A program made the translations under genes and the position numbers. The notes under the pieces are model-generated. The model saw only the letters and a list, made by a program, of their open reading frames with translations, had not been told where the DNA came from and made no database searches. From the NCBI RefSeq assembly GCF_048323695.1, contig NZ_JBLWFT010000003.1, forward strand, positions 1-64,000: a stretch of 64,000 bases of DNA. Direction: 5' to 3'. Below, piece by piece: positions 8,009-17,299 of this stretch (position 1 is the first letter of the stretch; the number at the start of each line of letters is the position of its first letter). Origin of the DNA: Aquisalimonas sp007126095. GTDB lineage: Bacteria; Pseudomonadota; Gammaproteobacteria; Nitrococcales; Aquisalimonadaceae.

Positions 8009-9782
8009 CAGGTCCCGCCGCTTCGCCCAGGCCCAGGCGGCCACGACCCGAACGCTCGCGGGCGACAGACGATTCGACCTGACGCTCGACACCACCCTGC
8101 CGTCGGCACCCACCCGAGACGTACTGGATGCATTCCGCGGCCTCGCCGACCTGGAAGCCCTGAAGCACCGCCACCACGCGCCGCGTCTGCACGCGCGCCA
8201 TGCCCCGACGGCGCCGGCCGCACGCGCGATGTACGACTGGGCCGAGGAAGCACGGCTGTCGGCCCTGGCCGGACGGGTGATGCTGGGCGTGACCCGCAAC
8301 CTGGACGCCGCCCTGGAACAGCGCTGCCGAGACGCCCTGCCGGACACCGCAGCCGCGGACGTGGACACGCCTCTGGCCATGGCCGCGGGGCTGTGGCTGC
8401 GCGAACAACTCACGGGGCGGTCGCTGCCACCCACAGCGGCGCGCATTGTCGGTAGCCGCCGGGAGCGTATCACCACGGCTCTGGCGCCGTTCATGCCGAC
8501 ACTGCAGACGCTGCTGCATGAGCCATATGACTTCGCCAGGGAAGCCGCACGGCTCCCCGCCGCCCTGGACATGCCCACGGACGACGGCAACGCCACACCC
8601 GCCCCCGCGGACGACGCAGCGCAGGATGCGCGGGACGACACGGACGCGGCACTGTCCATCCCGGGGGCGGCGACACCCGCCGATGACACCGGCTCCAACC
8701 GGCCGCCAGCCACCCCGTCCAACGGGGAGCCGCCCGCGGCGAGCGACCAGCCCACGGCGGGGAACCCGGACGCCGGCGACGGCCAGTCGCCGGGATCGGA
8801 CGGCATCGGCGTCCGAGAGGCGCCGACCGGTCTCAAGGGCGAGTACCGCGCGTACACGCGCGCCTTCGACCACACCACGCGCGCCGCCGAAGCGCTGGAC
8901 GCGGCCCGACTGGAGCAGCTCTGGACGCAGCTGCGGGGTGAAGATCCAGAGGCGCACGCCGCCATCAAGCGGTTGGCGCGGCGGCTGGAGCGTGCCCTCA
9001 TGAGCGAACAGCGGCGCCGCTGGGTGTTCGAACAGGAAGACGGCCTGCTGGACGCAACCCGCCTTGCCTCCGTGGTGGCCGACCCCATGCTAAGCCTCCC
9101 CTTCAAGCGTGAGACCACCGCACCGTTTCCCGACACGGTGCTGACCATGCTTCTGGACTGCTCGGGATCCATGCGCGGTCGCCCCATCCGACTGGCCGGC
9201 CTGTGCGCCGTCGCAGTGGGCGAGGCGCTGGCACGCTGCAACATCAAGGTGGAGGTGCTGGGGTTCACGACGCGTGCGTGGCAGGGTGGTGCCTCCGGCG
9301 CCGCCTGGGAGCGGGATGGCCGGCGCGCGGCACCGGGCCGCCTCAACGATCTGCACCACGTCGTCTTCAAGGACGCCGACACGCCATGGCGGCGTGCGCG
9401 GCGCAACCTGGGCCTGTTGCTGCAGGACGACCTGCTGAAGGAGAACATCGACGGCGAGGCCCTGCAGTGGGCGCATCAGCGGCTGCTGCGCCGCCGCGAG
9501 ACCCGGCAGGTCCTGCTGGTGGTCTCCGACGGACTGCCACGGGACGGCATGACCCAGAGCGCCAACCCGCCCGGTTTGCTGGAGGCCCATCTTCGTCATG
9601 TCATTGACCATATCGAGGCGCGTTCGCCGGTGGAGCTCGCGGCCATCGGCATCGGGCATGACGTTACCGCCTACTACCGCAACGCCGTCGCCATTCCGAC
9701 GGCGGAACGGCTCGGCGCCGCCATGGCCAGCCAGCTGCTGGCGCTGTTCACCGCTCGCTGCGCGTCAGAGCAGAAACAGTAG
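8001..9782 (+). CDS. CobT-like VWA protein (cobaltochelatase/CoxE-like subunit)
   Basis: The 593-residue protein has the CobT layout: an alpha-helical N-terminal part, a long acidic Pro/Ala/Asp-rich linker (about residues 190-290), and a C-terminal von Willebrand A domain. The MIDAS motif is DCSGSM at residues 386-391. Downstream are EVLGFTTRAWQGG and LLVVSDGLPRDG, both typical of CobT. CobT works with CobS as an AAA+ metal chelatase motor. The gene overlaps the CobS-like gene and its end overlaps the end of the convergent coxG-like gene by 18 bp. Linkage to the hydroxylase locus suggests a specialised chelatase or chaperone role. A cobalamin role with a distant CobN cannot be excluded. Confidence 0.84.
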   Translation: MADRSRRFAQAQAATTRTLAGDRRFDLTLDTTLPSAPTRDVLDAFRGLADLEALKHRHHAPRLHARHAPTAPAARAMYDWAEEARLSALAGRVMLGVTRNLDAALEQRCRDALPDTAAADVDTPLAMAAGLWLREQLTGRSLPPTAARIVGSRRERITTALAPFMPTLQTLLHEPYDFAREAARLPAALDMPTDDGNATPAPADDAAQDARDDTDAALSIPGAATPADDTGSNRPPATPSNGEPPAASDQPTAGNPDAGDGQSPGSDGIGVREAPTGLKGEYRAYTRAFDHTTRAAEALDAARLEQLWTQLRGEDPEAHAAIKRLARRLERALMSEQRRRWVFEQEDGLLDATRLASVVADPMLSLPFKRETTAPFPDTVLTMLLDCSGSMRGRPIRLAGLCAVAVGEALARCNIKVEVLGFTTRAWQGGASGAAWERDGRRAAPGRLNDLHHVVFKDADTPWRRARRNLGLLLQDDLLKENIDGEALQWAHQRLLRRRETRQVLLVVSDGLPRDGMTQSANPPGLLEAHLRHVIDHIEARSPVELAAIGIGHDVTAYYRNAVAIPTAERLGAAMASQLLALFTARCASEQKQ

Positions 9783-10334
9783 CAGCAGGATCAGCACCGC
9801 CAGGCCGACACCACCGTAGATCATCCAGGTATTGCCGCCGCCCTCACCCTGCGTGGTGACCCCGGCGTCGGCCGGAGCTGCTGCCGTCTCGCCGCCGGAC
9901 AGGCGCTCGTTCAGCGCACCGAAGAACTGATCCGCATACTTGCGCGCGGTGCTCTGGACCAGCCGCGACCCCAGCTGCGCCAGCTTGCCGCCCAACTGCG
10001 CCTGCGCGGTGTAGCTCAGGCGCGTCCCGCCATCGCCGTTGTCCTCCAGAGTCACCGGCGCGGTGAGCTTGGCGAAACCGGCGGCACCCTTGCCCTCGCC
10101 CACAATGGTGTAACGCTGCGCTTCCTGGACATCAGTGAGCGTGACCGTGCCGTTCAGCGTCGCCTTCACGGGGCCCACCTTGGCGGTGACGGTGGCATCG
10201 AACCCGGATCCGTCATCCGTGGGCGTCAACGCGTCGCAACCGGGAATGCAGTCACGCAGCACGTCGGGGTCGTTGATGGCCTGCCAGACCGTCTGACGAT
10301 CGGCGGGGATGTCGTACTCACCACGGATATCCAC
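9765..10334 (-). CDS. CoxG-like SRPBCC protein with C-terminal membrane anchor
   Basis: This 189-residue protein starts MDIRGEYDIPADRQTVWQAI, the hallmark of the CoxG/SRPBCC family, and continues with a START-like fold to about residue 145. A linker follows, then a single C-terminal helix (about residues 168-189, rich in Leu). CoxG anchors CO dehydrogenase to the cytoplasmic membrane in carboxydotrophs, and this protein likely does the same for the coxLSM-like enzyme here. It is the last gene of the minus-strand unit with the TRAP transporter. Confidence 0.87.
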   Translation of the reverse strand: MDIRGEYDIPADRQTVWQAINDPDVLRDCIPGCDALTPTDDGSGFDATVTAKVGPVKATLNGTVTLTDVQEAQRYTIVGEGKGAAGFAKLTAPVTLEDNGDGGTRLSYTAQAQLGGKLAQLGSRLVQSTARKYADQFFGALNERLSGGETAAAPADAGVTTQGEGGGNTWMIYGGVGLAVLILLLLFLL

Positions 10335-10356
10335 AGTGTGTTTCTCCTCATTCGGT

Positions 10357-11685
10357 TCAGATCAATGCCAGCGTCAACGGCGGTACCAGCGCGACCATGA
10401 CCAGGGTGACCAGCATGATCGCGACAAAGGGCAGCACGCCGACGAAGATGGACTCCACGGACACATTCGGGTCATTCAACGTCGATTTCACCGTGTAGAT
10501 GGAGATCCCGAATGGCGGCGTGAGCAGCCCGATCTCCACGGCAATGACGGTGATGATGCCGAAGTGCACCAGATGGAAGCCGAAGTCCTGGGCAATGGGC
10601 ACGGCGATGGGGGTCATGATCAGCAGGATCGACGTGGAGTCGAGAATCATCCCGAGCAGCAGCACGATGATCACGTAGATCAGCAGAAAGCCGTATGGGC
10701 CGAAGCCCGCGTCCTGCACGAACATGGCGATCTCGGCCGGCATGCCGACCATGGCCAGCATGCGGCTGTAGAAGCTCGCGGCGATCAGCAGGATGAGAAT
10801 GCCCACGGCCACGCTACCGGTCTCCCACAGCACCTGCCAGGCGCGGGAGACGTTGAGGCTGCGCCGGGCCAGCGCCAGCACCAGCGCTCCGAACGCGCCG
10901 ACGCCACCGGCTTCCGTGGGTGTGAAGAACCCGGAGTACAGACCGCCCAGCACCAGGGCCACCAGCAGCAGAATCGGCACAAGCTTGACGCAGATCTCGC
11001 CAAGGCCCATCACGCGCTCCGCTTCCCGCCCATGCGCCTCTTTCAGCTGCTCGGCCATGTTGTAGACCATGTTCGGCGCGAAGCGGGCCAGCAGCAGAAT
11101 CATGACCACGAAGTTCACCGCCAGCAGCAGCCCCGGCAGCACCCCGGCCAGGAACATGTGGCCGATGGAGACTTCGGCAAGGATGCCGTAGACGATCAGC
11201 AGCAGACTGGGCGGGATCATCATGCCCAGCACCGAGCTGCCCGCCACCGTCCCGGCGGCGAACGCCTTGTTGTAGCCCAGCCGCGCCATCTCCGGTACGG
11301 CCACCTTGGTGAACACCGCCGCGGAGGCGATGGAGACCCCGGTGACCGCGGCGAACACGGTGTTCGCCGACACGGTCGCGATGCCGAGCCCACCGCTGAT
11401 CCGGCGCAACAGCGAGGCGGCCACATCGAACGTGTCGCGCCCCACGTTGGATATGCTCACCAGCAATCCCATCAATACGAACAGGGGGATGGTGGCGAAT
11501 ATGTAATTGGAGATGCCGTTGTACGCGGCGATGTACATGAGGTTGAAGGCGAGGTCGATATTATCCCGCACCAGCCACACACCGACAAAGGCCACACTCA
11601 TCAGAGCGACGGCGATATGCAGCCCCATGATGACCAGAAAGAACAGCAGGGCGATCAACGTCAGCCCGAGACCAAGGTCCGTCAT
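10357..11685 (-). CDS. TRAP transporter large permease, DctM type
   Basis: The 442-residue protein is strongly hydrophobic throughout, with about twelve helices, and has DctM features such as IATIPLFVLMGLLVS and MMIPPSLLLIVYGI. It is the ion-coupled large membrane subunit of a TRAP transporter, which takes up organic acids or similar solutes using a Na+ or H+ gradient. It overlaps the dctQ-like gene by 4 bp. Its position between coxG- and coxL-like genes suggests that it imports the substrate of the hydroxylase. Confidence 0.92.
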   Translation of the reverse strand: MTDLGLGLTLIALLFFLVIMGLHIAVALMSVAFVGVWLVRDNIDLAFNLMYIAAYNGISNYIFATIPLFVLMGLLVSISNVGRDTFDVAASLLRRISGGLGIATVSANTVFAAVTGVSIASAAVFTKVAVPEMARLGYNKAFAAGTVAGSSVLGMMIPPSLLLIVYGILAEVSIGHMFLAGVLPGLLLAVNFVVMILLLARFAPNMVYNMAEQLKEAHGREAERVMGLGEICVKLVPILLLVALVLGGLYSGFFTPTEAGGVGAFGALVLALARRSLNVSRAWQVLWETGSVAVGILILLIAASFYSRMLAMVGMPAEIAMFVQDAGFGPYGFLLIYVIIVLLLGMILDSTSILLIMTPIAVPIAQDFGFHLVHFGIITVIAVEIGLLTPPFGISIYTVKSTLNDPNVSVESIFVGVLPFVAIMLVTLVMVALVPPLTLALI

Positions 11686-12248
11686 ACGACTTCCGCCCTC
11701 CCTTCAATGAGCCTGCGGACATTGGCGGGAACCAGCGCCAGACAGGCAAGCAGTGCCAGCCCGGACCCAAGCACCACCAGCCCCCGGAACGGCCAGGTCG
11801 GCATGGTGAATTGCCCGCGCACACCGAAGTACTGCCCGCTCACCCAGGCATCCACGAACTGGCCCCAGGATGCGGTGATCAGCAGGGCGAACAGCGTGGC
11901 GCCGATTAGCAGATAGAGGATCTCCAGCCCGCAGCGCACTCGGGGTAGACGCTCCGCCAGCAGGTTGAGCACGAACCCGGCCCGGGTCAGACGCCCGGAC
12001 ACCACGGCCCAGGCAAGCTGCAGATAGACGATGGCCACCACCGAACGGCCGGCAAACTCGGCCACCCCGGTGATCGGCATGTTGAGAAAATTGCGGCCGA
12101 CCACGTCGGCGACGATCAGGAACATCAGCAGAACGATCCAGACCGTCCCCAGCGCCCCGAACACCATGGGGATGTAACGGAACAGACCGGCCTCAATGCC
12201 CTCTCCGCCCTTGATGGTGTCGCGGAGTTCTTCTTCAGTGCTGCCCAC
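11682..12248 (-). CDS. TRAP transporter small permease, DctQ type
   Basis: The small TRAP membrane subunit has four helices and the conserved segment ADVVGRNFLN followed by P-I-x-G-x-x-E (PITGVAEFAG). I chose the GTG at 12246-12248 as start because GGGGGTG lies just upstream at ribosome-site distance. The longer frame from 12314 would begin inside a strong hairpin between dctP and dctQ. The chosen product has 188 residues. It links the DctM permease to the binding protein in the complex. Confidence 0.85.
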   Translation of the reverse strand: MGSTEEELRDTIKGGEGIEAGLFRYIPMVFGALGTVWIVLLMFLIVADVVGRNFLNMPITGVAEFAGRSVVAIVYLQLAWAVVSGRLTRAGFVLNLLAERLPRVRCGLEILYLLIGATLFALLITASWGQFVDAWVSGQYFGVRGQFTMPTWPFRGLVVLGSGLALLACLALVPANVRRLIEGRAEVV

Positions 12249-12277
12249 GGCGCACCCCCGGTTCGACGAACCCGACC

Positions 12278-12304
12278 GGCGCACCGGCCCGTGGCCGGTG
12301 CGCC
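12278..12304 (-). terminator. Intergenic hairpin between dctP and dctQ
   Basis: A perfect 12-bp inverted repeat (GGCGCACCGGCC / GGCCGGTGCGCC) with a 3-base loop lies between the dctP-like stop (12324) and the dctQ-like start (12248). No U-run follows. In TRAP operons such hairpins are thought to lower expression of the membrane subunits or protect the binding-protein mRNA from 3' decay. The role here is inferred. Confidence 0.6.
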
Positions 12305-12323
12305 CTTTCAGCAACTGCCGGCT

Positions 12324-13409
12324 TTAGCGGACGATGTTGTCCCAGTCGCGCAACGGCTCCTCGCCGTGCTCGCGCAGCAGATCGAAGTACGCCTTGAGCA
12401 GTTCCTCGGCATCGTCGCCGCCCATGTCGAGCCATTCCTCGACGATGCTCTCCGGCAGGCTCTCCACCCAGCGCTCCTTCTCGGATTCGGGCAGTTCGCT
12501 GACGTTCAGGCCTTCCGCCTGCATCTTCTCCAGCGCCTGGTCCATCTGGTCGCTCACGTACTCACCGTGGCGCAGGGAGGTCTCCTTGCCGGCCTCCAGG
12601 AAGGCATCCTGGACTTCCTCAGGCAGGCCTTCGAAGAAGTCCTTGTTCACCGCCACGCTGCCGAAGTACATGGCGCCGATGCCCACGCGGGTGAGCTCCG
12701 GGGCAACCTCGTAGACCTGAGTGGGTTCGATGCCCGTGGCGAACGACAGCGCCCCCTCGGTTACGCCGGTCTGGATGTTGGTGTAATAGGTGGTCAGGGC
12801 GCCATCCACCGGCGTGGCACCGGTTCCGGAGAGCCAGTTGGCCGAGGAGCCCGGGGCATTGATGCGCATGTTCTGCAGGTCATCCAGGCTCTCCACCTGG
12901 CTGGTGGCGTAGACGTCGTAACTGTCGGTGATCAGCGAGGACAGGTGCACCATGTTCTGCGCACTCCAGCTGTCCACCAGCGCGTCCACCTCGCTATTGA
13001 GCTCGTCGAAGATCTGGATGAGTAGCTCGTGATCCTCGGTGGCGAACGGCGTGAAGTAGGTGACGTTCTGCAGCGGCATGTCGGAGCCCTCCCACACCGT
13101 GCCGACCATGCCGATGTCGACGATGCCGTCGCGCAGCGAGGTGCGCGTGTCGCCGAAGTCGAACAGGGTACCGCCGTAGGACTCGCGCCAGTTGACCTGG
13201 TAGTTACCGCCGTTTTCCTCGAGGATGCGATCCACTTCCGGCTGGAAAACGTTCTGCATGGCCCAGACCCAGATGTTCTGGGTGGGGTGGCTGGAGCCGA
13301 TCTCGACACGGACGGTCTCCGTGGCCGAGGCGGTGCTTCCCACGATCAGGGCGCTCAGCGCAAGGGCGCTGAGCCCGGCGGTCTTCCGCGACTGGATGAT
13401 TCGTTTCAT
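12324..13409 (-). CDS. TRAP transporter substrate-binding protein, DctP type
   Basis: The 361-residue periplasmic binding protein has a signal peptide (basic MKRIIQSRK, hydrophobic core to about residue 25, cleavage near STASA-TE). The mature part has DctP features, including the NIQTGVTEGALS segment. An Arg that normally salt-bridges a carboxylate in this family cannot be placed with certainty by eye. It captures the solute for the DctQM permease. The preceding gene, about 65 bp upstream, is the coxL-like gene; a ribosome site (GGAGGAGAC) precedes the ATG. Confidence 0.9.
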   Translation of the reverse strand: MKRIIQSRKTAGLSALALSALIVGSTASATETVRVEIGSSHPTQNIWVWAMQNVFQPEVDRILEENGGNYQVNWRESYGGTLFDFGDTRTSLRDGIVDIGMVGTVWEGSDMPLQNVTYFTPFATEDHELLIQIFDELNSEVDALVDSWSAQNMVHLSSLITDSYDVYATSQVESLDDLQNMRINAPGSSANWLSGTGATPVDGALTTYYTNIQTGVTEGALSFATGIEPTQVYEVAPELTRVGIGAMYFGSVAVNKDFFEGLPEEVQDAFLEAGKETSLRHGEYVSDQMDQALEKMQAEGLNVSELPESEKERWVESLPESIVEEWLDMGGDDAEELLKAYFDLLREHGEEPLRDWDNIVR

Positions 13410-13475
13410 GGTGTCTCCTCCGTCTCTCTAATCACCGGCGTAATGCCGGCCTTTTATCGTGTCCGTTGCACGCCG

Positions 13476-15869
13476 TCAGCGGCCGTCCGGATCCGGGACC
13501 TTGCCCAGGACGGCGAGCACCCGCTCCGGCGTGAACGGCATGCGGGTGACCCGGCCGCCGAAGGGCCGGATGGCGTCGTTGATGGCGTTCATCACGGCCG
13601 CCGGTGCCCCCGCGGTACCGGCTTCCCCTGCCCCCTTGGCGCCCAGCTCCGATTCCTGGGTGGGCGTCTCCACGTGGCCGATCACCATGTCCGGCATTTC
13701 CGAAGCCATGGGAACCAGGTAATCAGCCATGTTGGCGTTTTCGAGCTGGCCTTCCTCGGAGTACACACACTCCTCGTACAGCGCACCGCCCAACCCCTGC
13801 ACGATGCCGCCGCGGATCTGTTCGTCCACCAGTTGGGGATTGATCACCCGGCCGCAGTCCTCAACGCACCAGTGCTTGAGCAGCTTGACGAACCCCGTCT
13901 CCACATCCACTTCCACAAGGCTGGCCTGGATACCGTTGGTGAAGGCAAACGGGTAGTCGCTGGTGATGTAGTGGCGGGTGGCCACCATCTCCCGGTCCAG
14001 ATCCTTGGGCAAGGTGTCGCCGCGGAAGTAGACGATGCGCCCGAGTTCGGCCAGCGGCATGCGTTCCTCGCCGGTGGCTCGATCCTTTATCGCGCCGTCG
14101 ATGATGTCCAGCGCATCCGGGGTCGACTGCAGCATGGCCGCGGCCACCTGAATGATGTTGTCGCGCAGCGCACGACCCGCGCGGAAGGCGGCGGCACCGC
14201 CGATGCCGGCACCGCGGGACGCCCAGGTGCCACCACCGTAGGGCGTGGTCTGGGTGTCACCGGTGATCACCTTCACCGTCTCCATGGGCACGCCGACACT
14301 CTCGGCCACCACCTGCGCGAGCATGCCCTCGGTGCCCTGTCCCTGTTCGGTGACCCCGGAGAGCACGACCAGGGACCCGTCCGGGTCCATGCGCACGGTC
14401 GCGCCATCCTGCGCCGAGATGCGCGCGCCGCCGATGCCGTACATGAACGGGCTCGGGTTTGTGAGCTCGATGAAGCTGGCGATGCCGATGCCGCGGTAGA
14501 CGCCCTTGTCACGCAGCGCCTGCTGCTCACGCCGAAGGTCATCGTAACCCATGGTCTCCAGCAGCTTGTCGAGACTGGCGTGATGGGACAGCCCCTCGAA
14601 CTTCATGCCGCTGGCGGCGGTATAGGGGTAGGCGTCGTCGGGCACCAGGTTGCGCCGACGCAGCTCCACCGGATCCATGCCCAGCGCCTCGGCGGCCAGG
14701 TCCACCATACCCTCGGTGACCGCACAGGCGATGGGGTGACCCACGGCACGGTACTGACACATGGGCGCCTTGTTCTGCATGACCACCGTGGTGGTGGCCT
14801 TGTAGCTAGCCAGGTCGTAGGGCCCGCCGCAGAGGTTCACCACCTGGTTGCCCTCGATGGCGCTGGTGCGCGGATACACGGAATAGGGGCCGATACCCGT
14901 GAGATCATCGATCTCCAGGGCAGTGATCTTGCCGTTGCTGTCCACGGCCATGCGGGCCTTCACGCGGTGATCCCGGGCATGGATGTCGGCAGTGAACGAC
15001 TCCAGCCGGTCGGCGATGAACTTCACCGGCCGGCCCATCACGCGGGAGATGGCCGCGGTGGCCATTTCGTCGGGGTAGATGTGCACCTTGATGCCGTAGG
15101 AGCCGCCCACATCGCCGCAGATCACCCGCACCTTGCCCTCGGGCAGATCCAGGTGTTTGGCGAACGACGACTGGATCATGTGCGGCGCCTGGGTGGCGGC
15201 ATAGAGGGTGAGCTGGTTCTCGGAGCGGTTGAAGTCCGCCAGGATGGAGCGCGGCTCCAGGCATACACCGGTGTGCCGGCCTGTGTGGAAGGTCTCTTCC
15301 ACCACGTGTGCCGCGGAGGCGAACGCGTCGGCCAGGTCACCGGACTCATGGGTGCGGGTAAACGTGAGATTGTCACCCAGCTCCTCGTGCAGCACCGGAG
15401 TCTCCGGGTCCAGAGCGGTTTCCATGTCCGCCACCACCGGCAGCGGCTCGAAGTCCACCTCCAGCGCGGCGGCACCGTCCTCGGCCACGGCGCGGCTCTC
15501 GGCCACCACTGCCGCCACCGGTTCGCCCACCCACATGGCCCGGTCCACGGCGAGCGCATGCTGCGGCGCGGATTTCATGCCCTTGAGGTGGTCGAGTGTG
15601 GCGACCCAGGGGGTGCAGACGTCCTTCAGGTCGTGCCCCGTGAACACGCGCAGCACGCCCGGGATCGCTTTCGCGGCGTCGGCATTGATGCCGTTGATGC
15701 GGGCATGGGCGTACGGGCTGCGCAGGTAGGCCACGTGCACCGTGCGTGGCAGGTGGACGTCGTCCACATACTGCCCCCGCCCCTCCACCAGCTTGCGGGC
15801 GTTGGGGCGCGGCACCGTCTTGCCGATATAACTGTTGGGTCGATCGACCTGGTTGAGATCAATAGTCAT
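13476..15869 (-). CDS. CoxL-like molybdenum-binding large subunit of an aerobic hydroxylase
   Basis: The 797-residue protein belongs to the xanthine-dehydrogenase/CO-dehydrogenase large-subunit family. The start at 15869 is supported by GGGAGGAGG upstream and a 4-bp overlap with the small-subunit gene; the frame runs longer but lacks family similarity. The active-site loop reads CQYRAVGHP at residues 371-379. Form I CO dehydrogenase has AYRCSFR there, with a copper-binding Cys, and form II-like proteins have AYRGAGR. The catalytic Glu is present at about residue 749 in KGAGEAGT. The enzyme should hydroxylate an organic substrate with a cytosine-dinucleotide Mo cofactor. CO oxidation is unlikely. 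Confidence 0.9.
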   Translation of the reverse strand: MTIDLNQVDRPNSYIGKTVPRPNARKLVEGRGQYVDDVHLPRTVHVAYLRSPYAHARINGINADAAKAIPGVLRVFTGHDLKDVCTPWVATLDHLKGMKSAPQHALAVDRAMWVGEPVAAVVAESRAVAEDGAAALEVDFEPLPVVADMETALDPETPVLHEELGDNLTFTRTHESGDLADAFASAAHVVEETFHTGRHTGVCLEPRSILADFNRSENQLTLYAATQAPHMIQSSFAKHLDLPEGKVRVICGDVGGSYGIKVHIYPDEMATAAISRVMGRPVKFIADRLESFTADIHARDHRVKARMAVDSNGKITALEIDDLTGIGPYSVYPRTSAIEGNQVVNLCGGPYDLASYKATTTVVMQNKAPMCQYRAVGHPIACAVTEGMVDLAAEALGMDPVELRRRNLVPDDAYPYTAASGMKFEGLSHHASLDKLLETMGYDDLRREQQALRDKGVYRGIGIASFIELTNPSPFMYGIGGARISAQDGATVRMDPDGSLVVLSGVTEQGQGTEGMLAQVVAESVGVPMETVKVITGDTQTTPYGGGTWASRGAGIGGAAAFRAGRALRDNIIQVAAAMLQSTPDALDIIDGAIKDRATGEERMPLAELGRIVYFRGDTLPKDLDREMVATRHYITSDYPFAFTNGIQASLVEVDVETGFVKLLKHWCVEDCGRVINPQLVDEQIRGGIVQGLGGALYEECVYSEEGQLENANMADYLVPMASEMPDMVIGHVETPTQESELGAKGAGEAGTAGAPAAVMNAINDAIRPFGGRVTRMPFTPERVLAVLGKVPDPDGR

Positions 15870-16384
15870 TGCGAGCCTCCTCCCGCCTGGGTGGCGCCTG
15901 CACGGGTGCCTGCCGCCATTTCCACTGCGTCGACGATCGCTTCGTAACCGGTGCACCGGCAGTAGTTGCCGGAGATGTGCTCGCGGATTTCCTCACGCGA
16001 CGGCTTCGCGTCACGGGCGAGCAGGTCCGCCGCGGTGATCAGCATGCCCGGCGTACAGAAGCCACACTGCAGGGCGTTGCGCTCAACGAACGCCTTCTGC
16101 AGCGCATCCAGGGAGCCGTTGTCGGAGAGCCCCTCAACGGTCCACACCTCGGCGCCATCCGCCTGGGCCGCCAGCATCAGGCAGCCGCGAACCACGTCGC
16201 CGTTCACCTGCACCGTGCACGCGCCGCACACACCGTGCTCGCAGCCGGTGTGCGTGCCGGTGAGGCCCACGTCCAGACGCAGGAAATCCACCAGGTGACG
16301 GCGTGCGTCCACGCGGCGCGAGACGCGCTCGCCGTTGACGATGACCGTCACGTCCACTTCGTGTGCAAAACCGTTCTCGCTCAT
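15866..16384 (-). CDS. CoxS-like [2Fe-2S] small subunit
   Basis: This 172-residue iron-sulfur subunit has the plant-ferredoxin-like cluster ligands C48, C53, C56 and C68 (CEHGVCGAC...C). The second, helical-domain cluster has C107, C110, C142 and C144 (CGFC...CRC). It passes electrons from the Mo site to the FAD subunit. The gene lies between coxM- and coxL-like genes, 11 bp after the former and overlapping the latter by 4 bp. Length is normal for the family. Confidence 0.94.
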   Translation of the reverse strand: MSENGFAHEVDVTVIVNGERVSRRVDARRHLVDFLRLDVGLTGTHTGCEHGVCGACTVQVNGDVVRGCLMLAAQADGAEVWTVEGLSDNGSLDALQKAFVERNALQCGFCTPGMLITAADLLARDAKPSREEIREHISGNYCRCTGYEAIVDAVEMAAGTRAGATQAGGGSQ

Positions 16385-16395
16385 GCCCGCTCCCC

Positions 16396-17235
16396 TTACT
16401 GCGCCCGCAGCGCATTGATGGCCCGCTGCAGAATGACCCGTGCCAGATGGCGCTTGGTTTCCGGCCCGCCGGTGAGATCGCCCGGCGGGTCGAGATCGTC
16501 GTTCAGGGCCTTCAGGGCGGCGCTAACGTCGCCCTGCTCCAGTGCCCGCGCAGCGCCCTCGGCCACCACCGGAGCGTCACCGACGCCGAAGTAGACCACC
16601 TTCGCCGCGCCGAGGGTGTCGCCCTGTACATCCGCGGCGAGGACAATGCCGACGATGGCGTAGTCGCCATGCCTTCGCACCAGCTCCTGAACCGTCTGCC
16701 GACGCCTGCCCGCCTTGGGAATCTCGATGGCGGTCAACAGCTCGAAGGGCTCCAGGGCCGTCTCGTACAACCCGAGGAAGAAGTCGGCGGCGGGAATCCG
16801 GCGCTCACCCCCCTGCCCCTGAACCACCAGTTCGGCGTCCAGCGCCACCACGCAGGCAGGAAACTCGGCAGCGGGGTCGGCGTAGGCCAGCGAGCCACCG
16901 ATGGTGCCGCGCGCCTGGATGGCCGGGTGGGCAATCAATGGCGCCGCCTCGGCAATGGCCGGGGCGTGCTCGGCCACCAGCGGATTGCGCGCCAGGTCGG
17001 CGTGGCGGGTCATGGCACCGATGCGGATACGGTCACCGCTTTCGGTCACCCCGGCGAGATCGGGCACGTGGTTGATGTCGATGAGCGCAGGCGTATCCGC
17101 GAGGCGGAGCCCCAGGCCCGCAATCAGGCTCTGGCCCCCGGCGAGGATCTGGGCGTCCTCGCCCGCCTCGGCCCACAAAGCAAGCGCATGCGGCAAATCC
17201 TTCGCCCGCGCATAGGCGAACTGGGCAGGTTTCAT
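16396..17235 (-). CDS. CoxM-like FAD-binding medium subunit
   Basis: The 279-residue protein is the FAD subunit of the hydroxylase. It shows the two FAD-binding motifs of the family, AGGQSL near residues 33-38 and TIGGSLAYADPAAEFPA near residues 107-123. It is the first gene of the unit coxM-coxS-coxL-dctP-dctQ-dctM-coxG. The 199-bp gap upstream holds two copies of a candidate operator, so this is the likely promoter of the whole seven-gene operon. Confidence 0.92.
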   Translation of the reverse strand: MKPAQFAYARAKDLPHALALWAEAGEDAQILAGGQSLIAGLGLRLADTPALIDINHVPDLAGVTESGDRIRIGAMTRHADLARNPLVAEHAPAIAEAAPLIAHPAIQARGTIGGSLAYADPAAEFPACVVALDAELVVQGQGGERRIPAADFFLGLYETALEPFELLTAIEIPKAGRRRQTVQELVRRHGDYAIVGIVLAADVQGDTLGAAKVVYFGVGDAPVVAEGAARALEQGDVSAALKALNDDLDPPGDLTGGPETKRHLARVILQRAINALRAQ

Positions 17236-17299
17236 CAGCTTCTCCTCCGACCGACGCTACCGATGGAGCACCCATCCGCAGCGGGTAACAGTGTTTTTG

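Noticed and set aside
6692..9448. A 918-codon open frame on the minus strand
   Set aside because: It is the antisense shadow of the CobS- and CobT-like genes in GC-rich DNA. Its product is Ser/Arg/Ala-rich, without any domain, while the plus-strand frames show clear motifs.
10309..11916. A 535-codon open frame on the plus strand
   Set aside because: The product is dominated by His, Gln, Asp and Gly, typical of the antisense of a hydrophobic membrane protein. The DctM permease is on the other strand.
13029..15947. A 972-codon open frame on the plus strand
   Set aside because: It lies opposite the dctP- and coxL-like genes and its product is His/Gly/Val-rich with no recognisable domain. The minus-strand frames carry the family motifs.
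13476..17235. CO dehydrogenase (carboxydotrophy)
   Set aside because: The large subunit lacks the Cys of the AYRCSFR loop, and a TRAP transporter replaces any need for a gaseous substrate. I therefore do not call coxLSM as true CO dehydrogenase.
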